Assembly: GCA_001657385.1 (NCBI GenBank) | Contig: LYSZ01000008.1 | Span: forward strand, 1-64,000 | Direction: 5' to 3' | Source of the DNA: Parvularcula sp. BBD 1991-13 | GTDB lineage: Bacteria > Pseudomonadota > Alphaproteobacteria > Caulobacterales > Parvularculaceae | Length of the DNA: 64,000 bases | Shown here: positions 32,701-40,985 of the stretch, in pieces | Layout of the letters: every line of letters starts with the position of its first letter | How positions within the stretch are numbered: the stretch's first letter is position 1 | The notes under the pieces: generated by a model | Seen by the model: the letters and a program-made list of their open reading frames with translations, nothing else | Told to the model about the DNA's origin: nothing | Database searches by the model: none | Position numbers and translations under genes: made by a program

Positions 32701-34518
32701 ATGTTCCAGTCCTTTGAGCCCGTCTCCGACCGTTCCTTCGCCGGCAGGCATCTGCCGCTGCTGCGCGCGGAAATGGCGAAACAGGGGCTCGACGGGTTCA
32801 TTATTCCGCATGACGACGAATATCAGAACGAATACATCCCCGAATACGCCGAACGGCTGATGTGGGCGAGCGGCTTTTCCGGCTCCGCCGGCGCCGCCGT
32901 GGTGATGACGGACAGGGCCGTCGTGTTCACCGACGGACGCTACACCCTCCAGGTCCGCCAGCAGGCGGACGAGGCCTATTTCGATTACGCCGACCTGGTG
33001 GAAACTCCGCCCGACCGGTGGCTGGCGGAAAACGCCCCGCCGGGCGCGCGCATTGGCTACGACCCGATGCTGCACACGAGCGCGGGCGTGAAGCGCCTGC
33101 GCGCGGCCGCCGACAAGGCCGGGTTCGAGCTTGTCGCGGTCGCCGCCAATCCCGTCGACGCCGCCTGGGCCGACCAGCCGGCCCGCCCCCTGACGCCGGC
33201 GACGCCTCACGACGTCGCGTTCGCGGGCAAATCGTCCGCGGACAAACGACAGGCGATCGCCGCCGCCATCGCCGACGCCGGCGCCGACGCGGCGTTGATC
33301 ACCGCGCCGCCGTCGATCGCGTGGCTGTTCAACATTCGCGGCGCCGACGTGGCGCGCACGCCCCTGCCGCTCGGGCGCGCGATCCTTCACAAGGACGGAA
33401 AGGCCCGGCTTTTCCTGGCGCCGGAGAAGGTCGACAACCGCCTGCCGGCGCATCTCGGGGACGGGGTCGACCTGCGCGCGGAGACGGATCTCGAACGCGC
33501 GCTTGAGGATCTCGGCCGCGCCGGGGCGCGAATCGCGGTCGATCCGGCGCTGGCGCCGTCGAAATACGCCGACGATTTGCGCGCGGCGGGCGCCGTCGTG
33601 GTCGAGGCGAGCGACCCTTGCGCCCTGCCCCGCGCCGTCAAGAACGAGACGGAAATCAACGGCGCGCGCGCCGCGCATATTCGCGACGGCGCGGCCGTCA
33701 CGCAGTTCCTGCACTGGCTCGACACGCAAGCGCAGGACGGCGGCGTCGATGAAATCGCCGCCGCGCAGAAGCTGGAAAGCTTTCGCCGCGCGACCGGCGA
33801 GTTGAAGGACATCAGCTTCGACACCATTTCCGGCGCCGGCCCCCACGGCGCGGTCGTCCATTACAAGGTTTCCACCGAGACCAACCGGCGGCTCGAACCG
33901 GACAGCCTCTATCTCGTCGATTCCGGCGGACAATACGCCGACGGCACCACTGACATTACACGAACGGTTCCTATCGGTCAGGCAACGGACGAAATGCGCC
34001 TGCGGTTTACCCAGGTGCTGAAGGGGCATATCGCGCTCGCCCGCCTGCGCTTTCCCGCCGGCGTTTCCGGGGCGCAGCTCGACGCCATCGCGCGCCGGCC
34101 GCTCTGGGAGGCGGGGCTCGACTACGACCACGGCACAGGCCACGGGGTCGGCTCTTTCCTCGGCGTGCATGAGGGCCCGCAGCGGATCGCCAAGGCGGCG
34201 AGCGGCGAGCCGTTAAAACCCGGCATGATCCTTTCCAACGAGCCGGGTTATTACAAGACGGACGCCTTCGGCATCCGCATTGAAAACCTGATCGTCGTAA
34301 CGCCCGCCGAGCCGATCGCGGGCGGCGAGCGTGAGATGATGGGATTCGAGACGATCACCCTCGCGCCCATCAATCTCGACCTTGTGAACGCCGATCTGCT
34401 GACCGCGGACGAGCGCGCATGGCTCAACGCCTATCACGCGCGGGTGCGCGAAACGCTCGCCCCGCTCCTGCCGCCGGGCATTGCGGACTGGTTCGAAAAC
34501 GCCACCAGGGCGGTGTAA
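32701..34518 (+). CDS. Xaa-Pro aminopeptidase (aminopeptidase P, M24B family)
   Basis: This 605-residue, three-domain aminopeptidase P removes an N-terminal residue preceding proline. Two creatinase-like N-terminal domains (MWASGFSGSAGAAVVMTDRA, then FTDGRYTLQVRQQ) are followed by the M24 pita-bread domain. Metal ligands are visible in YLVDSGGQYADGTTDITRTV (Asp and Asp), HGTGHGVGSFLGVHEGP (His), GMILSNEPGYY (Glu) and FGIRIENLIVV (Glu). The chosen ATG at 32701 gives the standard N-terminus. Ribosome binding is weak. It converges with the SDR gene. Confidence 0.93.
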   Translation: MFQSFEPVSDRSFAGRHLPLLRAEMAKQGLDGFIIPHDDEYQNEYIPEYAERLMWASGFSGSAGAAVVMTDRAVVFTDGRYTLQVRQQADEAYFDYADLVETPPDRWLAENAPPGARIGYDPMLHTSAGVKRLRAAADKAGFELVAVAANPVDAAWADQPARPLTPATPHDVAFAGKSSADKRQAIAAAIADAGADAALITAPPSIAWLFNIRGADVARTPLPLGRAILHKDGKARLFLAPEKVDNRLPAHLGDGVDLRAETDLERALEDLGRAGARIAVDPALAPSKYADDLRAAGAVVVEASDPCALPRAVKNETEINGARAAHIRDGAAVTQFLHWLDTQAQDGGVDEIAAAQKLESFRRATGELKDISFDTISGAGPHGAVVHYKVSTETNRRLEPDSLYLVDSGGQYADGTTDITRTVPIGQATDEMRLRFTQVLKGHIALARLRFPAGVSGAQLDAIARRPLWEAGLDYDHGTGHGVGSFLGVHEGPQRIAKAASGEPLKPGMILSNEPGYYKTDAFGIRIENLIVVTPAEPIAGGEREMMGFETITLAPINLDLVNADLLTADERAWLNAYHARVRETLAPLLPPGIADWFENATRAV

Positions 34519-34541
34519 GCGCAAGGCCCGTCCGTACAAAA

Positions 34542-34580
34542 CCCTGGAGCCAATTATGCGTTCAACGCAACTGGCTCTGG
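34542..34580. terminator. hairpin between convergent genes, possible bidirectional terminator
   Basis: CCTGGAGCCA pairs with TGGCTCTGG (one bulge), and an inner TGCGTT / AACGCA stem extends it. It sits between the stop of the aminopeptidase gene and the end of the SDR gene. No clear T-run is present. Confidence 0.35.
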
Positions 34581-34663
34581 ATTGTTAGGCGGAGCGCGCC
34601 CGCGAACCGCAACACCGGTGATCCGCTTTTGCCGCAACACGCTCTAAAGAAACGCGGCGCGGT

Positions 34664-35452
34664 TTACAGCGCGCCCATGCCGATCAGCGTGCCGCCGTCG
34701 ATGATCATGCTCTGGCCGGTCATCCAGCGCCCGGCAGGCGAGGCGAGAAACACCGCGGCGCCGGCGATGTCGTCGGGCTCGCCGAAGCGGCGCAGCGGCA
34801 ATTGCTGCGTCATCAGCTTTTCCATCTTGGGGTCTTTCCACAGCGCCTCGGCGAAATAGGTTTTCACCACGCCCGGGCAGATGCAGTTGACGCGCACATT
34901 GTCCGGCCCGCATTCGACCGCCAGATTGCGCGCGAGTTGAAGATCCGCCGCCTTGGAAATATTGTAGGCGCCGATGGCGTTCGAGCCGACATAACCGCCG
35001 ATGGAGGAAATGATGACGATGGCGCCGTCTTTCCTGGCGCGCATGTCCGGCAGGACCATATGGGAAAGCCAGTGCGTCGCCTTGACGTTGCAGGTCAGAA
35101 TTTTGTCGAAATGCTCGTCCGACATATCGGCCGACGGACCATAATGGGGGTTCACCGCCGCGTTGGCGACAAGAATGTCCGCGGGCCCCCATTTCGCTTT
35201 CGTCTCGTCAACCAGGCGCTGCAGGTCTTCCTTGTGGGCAATATTGCACGGGACGGCGAAAGCGGCCTCCCGATCCTCGATCCCGTTGATGTCGTCGACG
35301 ACCTTTTGACAGGCGTCGAGCTTGCGGCTCGACACGATCACGTTGGCGCCGTGCTGCGCCAGCCGCCGCGCGATGGCCTCGCCAATGCCGCGCGAGGCGC
35401 CTGTGACGACCGCGACCTTTCCGGTGAGGTTGAATAGCGTTTGATCCGACAT
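34664..35452 (-). CDS. short-chain dehydrogenase/reductase (SDR)
   Basis: This classical SDR of about 262 residues has the cofactor motif VTGASRGIGEAIARRLAQ near the N-terminus. It also has NAAVN, the catalytic Ser in IVIISSIGGYVG, and Tyr-x-x-x-Lys in GAYNISKAAD, and it ends with MIIDGGTLIGMG. GGGA lies six bases before the ATG at 35452, which is preferred over the ATG two codons upstream. The substrate is unknown; the overall type resembles 3-oxoacyl-ACP reductase-like enzymes. A 16-bp tandem repeat lies 80-115 bases upstream and may be a regulator site. Confidence 0.9.
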   Translation of the reverse strand: MSDQTLFNLTGKVAVVTGASRGIGEAIARRLAQHGANVIVSSRKLDACQKVVDDINGIEDREAAFAVPCNIAHKEDLQRLVDETKAKWGPADILVANAAVNPHYGPSADMSDEHFDKILTCNVKATHWLSHMVLPDMRARKDGAIVIISSIGGYVGSNAIGAYNISKAADLQLARNLAVECGPDNVRVNCICPGVVKTYFAEALWKDPKMEKLMTQQLPLRRFGEPDDIAGAAVFLASPAGRWMTGQSMIIDGGTLIGMGAL

Positions 35453-35534
35453 CGTCATTCCCGCTGTGTCATTCCGCTTACCGGCTGTAGTTTTTTCCAT
35501 CCGGTGAAGTGTAACCGCCTCACGCCATGGTCGG

Positions 35535-35566
35535 AAACACTTATCAGCAGAAACACTTATCAGCAG
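35535..35566. repeat. 16-bp tandem duplication upstream of the SDR gene
   Basis: The 16-mer aaacacttatcagcag occurs twice back to back at 35535-35550 and 35551-35566, about 85 bases upstream of the SDR start. It could be a paired operator or a simple duplication. Confidence 0.75.
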
Positions 35567-35738
35567 ATCGGCGGCGGATCGGCGTAAGTCAGGAAATCGG
35601 CGCAGGCCCGCTTCAGCCGGACCCTGCAAACTAATGCGCGTCAGCGGATCCGCTCAAACGATCCTCGCCAGCAGGTCTCGTCGCCAGGTCTCGTGATCGG
35701 ACTGGAGCGAAAGGGCCGGAACGGCGGACGACCGGCGG

Positions 35739-36326
35739 CTACTCCGCCGCCGCGGCGTCCGTCCGCGAGTCTTCAGCGCCCGAACCGTCTTCCGTTTTTT
35801 TCGTGGTGCGGCGCGTCGCGCGGCGCCGGCGCGGCTTTTTCTCCGCAGCCTGCTTTTCCGCGTCGTCATCCGCCTTGTCGGCGCTTTTTTGCGGCGCCGC
35901 CTCGGGCTGCTCGGACGCCGCATCGGCGGCCGGCTGCTCCACGACGACTTCCGGCTGATCGGCGCCCTCCTCGGCGCCGGCGCCGTTGGCGATGCGCTTC
36001 TTGCGCGGCGGCCGGCGCGTCTCCTCCTCTTCTTCAAGCACGGGCTGTTCCGCGTCGGCCTCGTCGCCCGGTCCGGCCGCAGACTGATTCTGCGGCTGCT
36101 GCTGGACCTGCATGGAGCGGATCAGGCGGAAATAGTGCTCCGCATGCTGAAGATAGCTCTCCGCCTTGATCCGGTCGCCGGCCGAGGACGCATCCCGCGC
36201 GAGCGCCTGATACTTGTCGTAAATCTGGTTGGCGGTGCCCCGGATACGAACGTCGGGCCCGTTGGAATCGAGCGCCCGGTTCGGGTTCACCCCCTGACGG
36301 CGGCGTTGATTACGGCCACGCTTCAT
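35739..36326 (-). CDS. DUF4167 domain protein, probably RNA-associated
   Basis: This 195-residue protein starts MKRGRNQRRRQGVNPNRALD. Its N-terminal 75 residues are the DUF4167 domain (VRIRGTANQIYDKYQALARD, then AESYLQHAEHYFRLI), a hallmark gene of Alphaproteobacteria next to prmC. The remainder is a low-complexity, charged tail (long Glu/Ala/Lys stretches and KKPRRRRATRRTTKK) typical of RNA-binding or disordered proteins. AGGAAAGACAT precedes the ATG. The function is not established; a role around ribosomes is only suggested by the neighbourhood. Confidence 0.9.
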   Translation of the reverse strand: MKRGRNQRRRQGVNPNRALDSNGPDVRIRGTANQIYDKYQALARDASSAGDRIKAESYLQHAEHYFRLIRSMQVQQQPQNQSAAGPGDEADAEQPVLEEEEETRRPPRKKRIANGAGAEEGADQPEVVVEQPAADAASEQPEAAPQKSADKADDDAEKQAAEKKPRRRRATRRTTKKTEDGSGAEDSRTDAAAAE

Positions 36327-36601
36327 ATGTCTTTCCTGTGTGATGTCCTATCGCGAACAGCCGAGGACCCCCCATCGGCGTATTCTTTCCCGTTTCCCGG
36401 CGGGCCTCATCAGCGAGGCGGAGCCGCCTTTATGTCCATGACTTTATCGTTTTTCGGTTCCGCAGCGAAACTGCACAGCTTAGCCGGACTAGAATCGAGC
36501 CTGACTGATGTCGGATTAATGGCGGTCTTGTCGCGGAACGAAGGAAAAGTTCTGCATTCAAGACATTGCCTTATCGTATGATAGTCGTCCCGCCGCGTAT
36601 T

Positions 36602-37501
36602 TCAATGATTTTTTTCGGTTCCCGCGCAATCCGCAACGACCCCCCGCGCACGCGCCGCCAGGTCGAAAACGTGATCAATTCGTGCGCCCGGAAATGATTT
36701 GATAACCATTTCAGCCAGTCCGTCCGCCTGACCGTCGCCGCACTCCAGCAACAACAATCCGTGATCGTCAAGCAGCCGCGGGACGTCGGCGAGCAGGATT
36801 CGATAGGCGTCGAGGCCGTCGGCGCCGGCGAAAAGAGCGCATTCGGGCTCATACAAGGCGACGCTGCGGGGCAGCCGCGCACCGCTGCGGATATAGGGCG
36901 GATTGGAGATCACAAGGTCGAAACCGCCGCCCGGCGGCGCCTTCAGCGCGGCGCCCCAGTCGCTTGCCAGGAACCGCGCCCGCGCGCCGACGCCGAGGCG
37001 GGCGGCGTTGTCCCGCGCCACGGCGAGCGCGGCTTCGGAGCGGTCGACGCCGACGCCCTCGGCGTTTGGAAAGGCGCTGAGAAGCGCGCCCAGGAGGCAG
37101 CCCGACCCGACGCCGAGATCGAGGACGGACAGCGCCGCCGCGCGGTCCCGCCGGGCGATCGCCGCCTCGATCAGGCACTCGGAATCCTCCCGCGGGATCA
37201 GCACGTCCGGCGTTACGCGGAACGGCAGGCTCCAGAATTCCTTTTCCCCGGTGATATAGGCGACGGGCTCCGCTGCGGCCCGGCGCGCCAGCAACCGTTC
37301 GTATGCGCGCAATGCATCCTCGGGAAGAACCTGCGCGCCGCGCGCGATCAGTTCGGCGTCGTCCGCGCCGAGAACAGTTTTCAGGAGAACGCGCGCATCG
37401 AGGCCCGGCGTGGGCGATGCGGCGAGGGTCCGGGCGCCCTTGCGCAGGGCCGCATCGACGCTGAGGGACGGCCCCGCCTCCGGCGACAACCGACGGCTCA
37501 A
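36602..37501 (-). CDS. prmC: peptide chain release factor N5-glutamine methyltransferase
   Basis: This 299-residue enzyme methylates the Gln of the GGQ motif of release factors. The N-terminal helical domain runs to about residue 95. The SAM motif is [18 protein letters not shown], and the catalytic NPPY motif is [14 protein letters not shown]. Translation starts at a TTG that overlaps the TGA stop of prfA, with GAGGAGG inside the end of prfA as ribosome binding site. The two are translationally coupled, and the enzyme's client is the adjacent gene product. Confidence 0.95.
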   Translation of the reverse strand: MSRRLSPEAGPSLSVDAALRKGARTLAASPTPGLDARVLLKTVLGADDAELIARGAQVLPEDALRAYERLLARRAAAEPVAYITGEKEFWSLPFRVTPDVLIPREDSECLIEAAIARRDRAAALSVLDLGVGSGCLLGALLSAFPNAEGVGVDRSEAALAVARDNAARLGVGARARFLASDWGAALKAPPGGGFDLVISNPPYIRSGARLPRSVALYEPECALFAGADGLDAYRILLADVPRLLDDHGLLLLECGDGQADGLAEMVIKSFPGARIDHVFDLAARARGVVADCAGTEKNH

Positions 37502-38574
37502 GCCTCCTCGCCCTGCATTTCAGCGAGCCGGTCCGCGCGGTCCTGACTGATCAGCGCGTCAATCAATTCATCCAGCGCGTCGCCCGCGACCACCTCGTTC
37601 AGTTTGTACAGGGTCAGGTTGATGCGATGATCGGTGACGCGGCTTTGCGGATAGTTATAGGTGCGGATCCGTTCCGAACGGTCGCCGGAGCCGACCATAC
37701 CCTTGCGCGCCGCGGCCCGCTCGGCGTCGGCGCGCGCGCGCTCGGCTTCGTAAAGACGCGCGCGGAGGACTTTCATGGCCTTGGCCCTGTTTTTATGCTG
37801 CGATTTCTCATCCTGCTGGCTGACCACGACGCCGGTGGGAATGTGGGTGATGCGCACGGCGGAATCGGTGGTGTTGACCGACTGCCCCCCCGGTCCGGAG
37901 GCGCGGAAAACGTCGATCCTGAGGTCGCTTTCATTGATCTCGATGTCGACTTCCTCCGGCTCCGGCAGCACGGCGACCGTCGCCGCGGAGGTGTGGACCC
38001 GGCCCTGGGTTTCGGTTTCGGGAACGCGCTGGACGCGGTGCACGCCGGATTCGAATTTCAGCCTGGCGAACACGCCGTCGCCGGCGACGCTGGCCTGGAT
38101 TTCCTTGTAGCCGCCCATCTCCGCTTCCGAAGCGGACATGACCTCCACCTTCCAGCCATTGAGCGAGGCGTAGCGCTGATACATGCGGAAGAGATCGCCG
38201 GCGAAGATCGCCGCCTCGTCCCCGCCCGTGCCGGCGCGCACCTCCAGAATGACCGAGGAATTGTCCGCCTTGTCCTTCGGCAGCAGCATGATCTGCAAGC
38301 CGTGCTCCAGTTCCGGCTCGCGCTTTTTCAACTCGGCCAGTTCGTCAGCGGCGAGCGCGGCCATTTCCGCGTCGTCGCCTTCGGAGAGTTCTTTCAGCTC
38401 TTTAAGCTGTTTGCGTACGGAAGAAAGCTCGCGCGCCTTTTCAACGACCTCTTTCAGCTCGCCATGCTCCTTGGACAGACGAATAATGTCTTCGGTCGCC
38501 GAGGCGGTCGACATTTCCGATTCGATCCTGTCGAATTTCGCGACCAGCGCATCCAGTTTATCCTGAGGGATCAT
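37498..38574 (-). CDS. prfA: peptide chain release factor 1
   Basis: This 358-residue class I release factor recognises UAA and UAG stop codons. The domain order is conserved. The GGQ motif is in [20 protein letters not shown], where the Gln is methylated by PrmC. The recognition region includes the block [20 protein letters not shown] that is typical of RF1. The start is well supported by AAGGAGAGGGCG. It is the first gene of the prfA-prmC pair and lies downstream of the ispG terminator. Confidence 0.97.
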   Translation of the reverse strand: MIPQDKLDALVAKFDRIESEMSTASATEDIIRLSKEHGELKEVVEKARELSSVRKQLKELKELSEGDDAEMAALAADELAELKKREPELEHGLQIMLLPKDKADNSSVILEVRAGTGGDEAAIFAGDLFRMYQRYASLNGWKVEVMSASEAEMGGYKEIQASVAGDGVFARLKFESGVHRVQRVPETETQGRVHTSAATVAVLPEPEEVDIEINESDLRIDVFRASGPGGQSVNTTDSAVRITHIPTGVVVSQQDEKSQHKNRAKAMKVLRARLYEAERARADAERAAARKGMVGSGDRSERIRTYNYPQSRVTDHRINLTLYKLNEVVAGDALDELIDALISQDRADRLAEMQGEEA

Positions 38575-38613
38575 CGCCCTCTCCTTTTCTTCTTATGATC
38601 CGCAAGGCGCATG

Positions 38614-38649
38614 AAAAAAACGCGCGGCGGGCGCCCGCCCCCGCGCGTT
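38614..38649 (-). terminator. intrinsic terminator downstream of ispG
   Basis: ACGCGCGG pairs with CCGCGCGT around a GC-rich inner hairpin and is followed on the minus strand by seven T. It lies 18-53 bases after the ispG stop. Confidence 0.85.
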
Positions 38650-38666
38650 CTCGCAATGTCGCGGCG

Positions 38667-39797
38667 CTATTCCGCGGCGACCGGCTTGGCGTCTTTCTCG
38701 GCCTCGATTTCCGCAGCGCGTTTTTCGACAAGCGCGACCAGATGGTCGACAAGCTCGCCGTTGTCGATGCGGTGGTCCACCTCCCCGCCGAGATACACCA
38801 TGCCGTGTTCCTTGCCGGCGCCGCCGCCGGTAAAGCCGATATCGGTCTCGCGCGCCTCTCCGGGGCCGTTGACGACGCAGCCGATCACCGACAGCGACAT
38901 CGGCGTGGTGATGTGGGCGAGCCGCTGCTCCAGGATTTCCACCGTCTCGATGACGTTGAAACCCTGGCGCGCGCAGGACGGGCAGGAAATCACGTTAACG
39001 CCGCGATGGCGCAGATTCAGCGACTTGAGGATGTCGAAGCCGACCTTGATCTCCTCCACCGGGTCGGCGGAAAGGGACACGCGGATCGTGTCGCCGATGC
39101 CGGCCCACAGGAGCGATCCGAGGCCGATCGCCGACTTGACCGAGCCGATGCGCATGCCGCCCGCCTCGGTGACGCCGAGATGAAGGGGGCAGTCGATGGC
39201 CTCGGCGAGCGCGTGATACGCCGCGACGGTCAGGAACACGTCGGAGGCCTTCACGGAAATCTTGAACTCGTGAAAATCATTGTCCTGAAGGATTTTCGCA
39301 TGGTCGAGGGCGCTTTCGACCATCGCCTCCGGACAGGGCTCGCCATATTTTTCCAGGAGATGGCGTTCCAGCGAGCCGCCATTGACGCCGATGCGCATGG
39401 CGCAGCCATGGTCCTTGGCGGCCTTGATCACTTCCTTGACCCGCTCCTGCGAACCGATATTGCCCGGATTGATCCGCAGGCACGCCGCGCCGGCCTTCGC
39501 CGCCTCGATGCCGCGCTTGTAGTGAAAGTGAATGTCGGCGACGAGCGGGACCGGGGAGTGCTTCACGATTTCAGGCATCGCCGCCGTCGATTCCACGTCG
39601 GGGCAGGATACCCGGACGATGTCGGCGCCGGCCTCCGCGATTTCGTTCACCTGGCGGATCGTCGCCTGGGCGTCGGAAGTAAGCGTGTTGGTCATGGACT
39701 GCACGGCGATCGGCGCGTCGCCGCCGACGGGCACGTCGCCGACCATGATCTGACGGCATTTGCGCCGTTCGATATCGCGCCACGGGCGTACGGACAT
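38667..39797 (-). CDS. ispG: (E)-4-hydroxy-3-methylbut-2-enyl-diphosphate synthase
   Basis: This 376-residue enzyme carries out the penultimate step of the non-mevalonate isoprenoid pathway, reducing MEcPP with a [4Fe-4S] cluster. The N-terminal TIM barrel includes [20 protein letters not shown] and [19 protein letters not shown]. The cluster ligands lie in the C-terminal block [17 protein letters not shown] and in [20 protein letters not shown], with a final [22 protein letters not shown] precedes the ATG. A strong terminator follows, so it does not share its 3' end with prfA. Confidence 0.97.
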   Translation of the reverse strand: MSVRPWRDIERRKCRQIMVGDVPVGGDAPIAVQSMTNTLTSDAQATIRQVNEIAEAGADIVRVSCPDVESTAAMPEIVKHSPVPLVADIHFHYKRGIEAAKAGAACLRINPGNIGSQERVKEVIKAAKDHGCAMRIGVNGGSLERHLLEKYGEPCPEAMVESALDHAKILQDNDFHEFKISVKASDVFLTVAAYHALAEAIDCPLHLGVTEAGGMRIGSVKSAIGLGSLLWAGIGDTIRVSLSADPVEEIKVGFDILKSLNLRHRGVNVISCPSCARQGFNVIETVEILEQRLAHITTPMSLSVIGCVVNGPGEARETDIGFTGGGAGKEHGMVYLGGEVDHRIDNGELVDHLVALVEKRAAEIEAEKDAKPVAAE

Positions 39798-40007
39798 GGG
39801 GCTTTCCTTGCGCTGCTGCCTCGATCTTAAGGCTCAAGATTGCGCGCCCGCTCCGGAAGTCAAGCCCTATCTCGAAGCGGGCGGCGGGCTTGCCGCGCCA
39901 TTATCTCGCAAGCGCCGCAAAAGATGATGGAAAGCGCAATGACTGCGCATTTCAATAGAAAAAACCTATGAATGGCGCGCCGCCGCCCGGGCGGGATTCG
40001 GCGCCGC

Positions 40008-40850
40008 TCAAAACCGCCGGTCAAAATCGAAAGCGCGGCGCTGGTCGTAGACGGCGCGGGGCGCGCCCTCGACCCGATGCGGCTCGAAGGTCCAGCGGCG
40101 CACGGCGTTCAGGGCGGCGTCGTTGAAACACGGATTGGAGGTGCGCACCACCTGTTCGCCCGTGACCCGGCCCTGGGCGTCGACGTTGAACATCACCTCG
40201 ACGGTCTCGACCGGGCCCGCGCCGGCGTCGCAGGTGCGCGGATACACCGGCTCCACACGCTCGATGACGCGCAAGTCGACCGCCGGCGCATCGACGGCGG
40301 GCGAGGCCAGCCCCGCAGCCGACGCCGCAGCGGCGCCCGCAACGTCGTCCGGCGGCGCCCCGGCGCCATCCGGCGCCGCAAGCTCGCGCGGCAGGGCGAT
40401 CTGCCAGGCGCACCAGATCATGAACAGGATGATGGCCAGCACCGCCCACAGCGACATCTCGCGCGAGGCGGGCTGGGCGGCGTCCTGCGCCGCCTGAAAC
40501 TTTTCCGCCGTCGGATAAACTGACGGGGCGGCGTAGCCGATGTCCTCCTTGAAGCGGGCGACGACGGGGCCGGCTTCAAGTCCCAGGAATTCCGCATACG
40601 CCCTGACGAAGCCGAGCGCATAGGGGCGCGCGGGCAGACCCGCGGGGTCCAGCGCCTCGATCGCGGCGAGATGGTCCTGCTTGATATGCGTGCGCGCGGC
40701 GGCCTCGGCGAGGCCGAGCCCCCGCGCCTCGCGCGCGGCGGCGAGATGCGCGCCCGCATGGGCGTGGCGCGCGCCCGGATCGCCGTTGCGCCGGCGCAGG
40801 CGCTCGTCTTCCATATCGAGAATATCGGCCGACCCGTTCGCTGGCGTCAC
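40008..40850 (-). CDS. RodZ-like HTH protein fused to a TonB C-terminal domain
   Basis: This protein of about 280 residues combines three parts. Residues 33-100 are the RodZ-type cytoplasmic helix-turn-helix (LAAAREARGLGLAEAAARTH, then PARPYALGFVRAYAEFLGL). A membrane helix lies at about 133-152 (SLWAVLAIILFMIWCAWQIA). Residues 195-278 form a TonB C-terminal domain (VEPVYPRTC, VMFNVDAQGRVTG, CFNDAALNAVRRWTFEP). RodZ normally has its own periplasmic beta domain. The start is probably the GTG at 40850; the ATG at 40814 is possible. Such a protein could link shape or cytoskeletal machinery to the envelope. The role is not known. Confidence 0.85.
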   Translation of the reverse strand: MTPANGSADILDMEDERLRRRNGDPGARHAHAGAHLAAAREARGLGLAEAAARTHIKQDHLAAIEALDPAGLPARPYALGFVRAYAEFLGLEAGPVVARFKEDIGYAAPSVYPTAEKFQAAQDAAQPASREMSLWAVLAIILFMIWCAWQIALPRELAAPDGAGAPPDDVAGAAAASAAGLASPAVDAPAVDLRVIERVEPVYPRTCDAGAGPVETVEVMFNVDAQGRVTGEQVVRTSNPCFNDAALNAVRRWTFEPHRVEGAPRAVYDQRRAFDFDRRF

Positions 40851-40985
40851 TCTTGCGCCCCATCATCAAACGCTCAAGAAAGGCGCAAATCGTAGCAAAA
40901 AGCTTCCAAAGCTTTAACCGGCGATGCGCGCTTGCGCCTTTCCTAAACGGAATTTGTTAACCGCTGCTTTATGGCGCCGGCGCGC

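Noticed and set aside
32557-34170. A minus-strand open frame of about 540 codons
   Set aside because: It is antisense to the aminopeptidase P gene, which has all its metal ligands.
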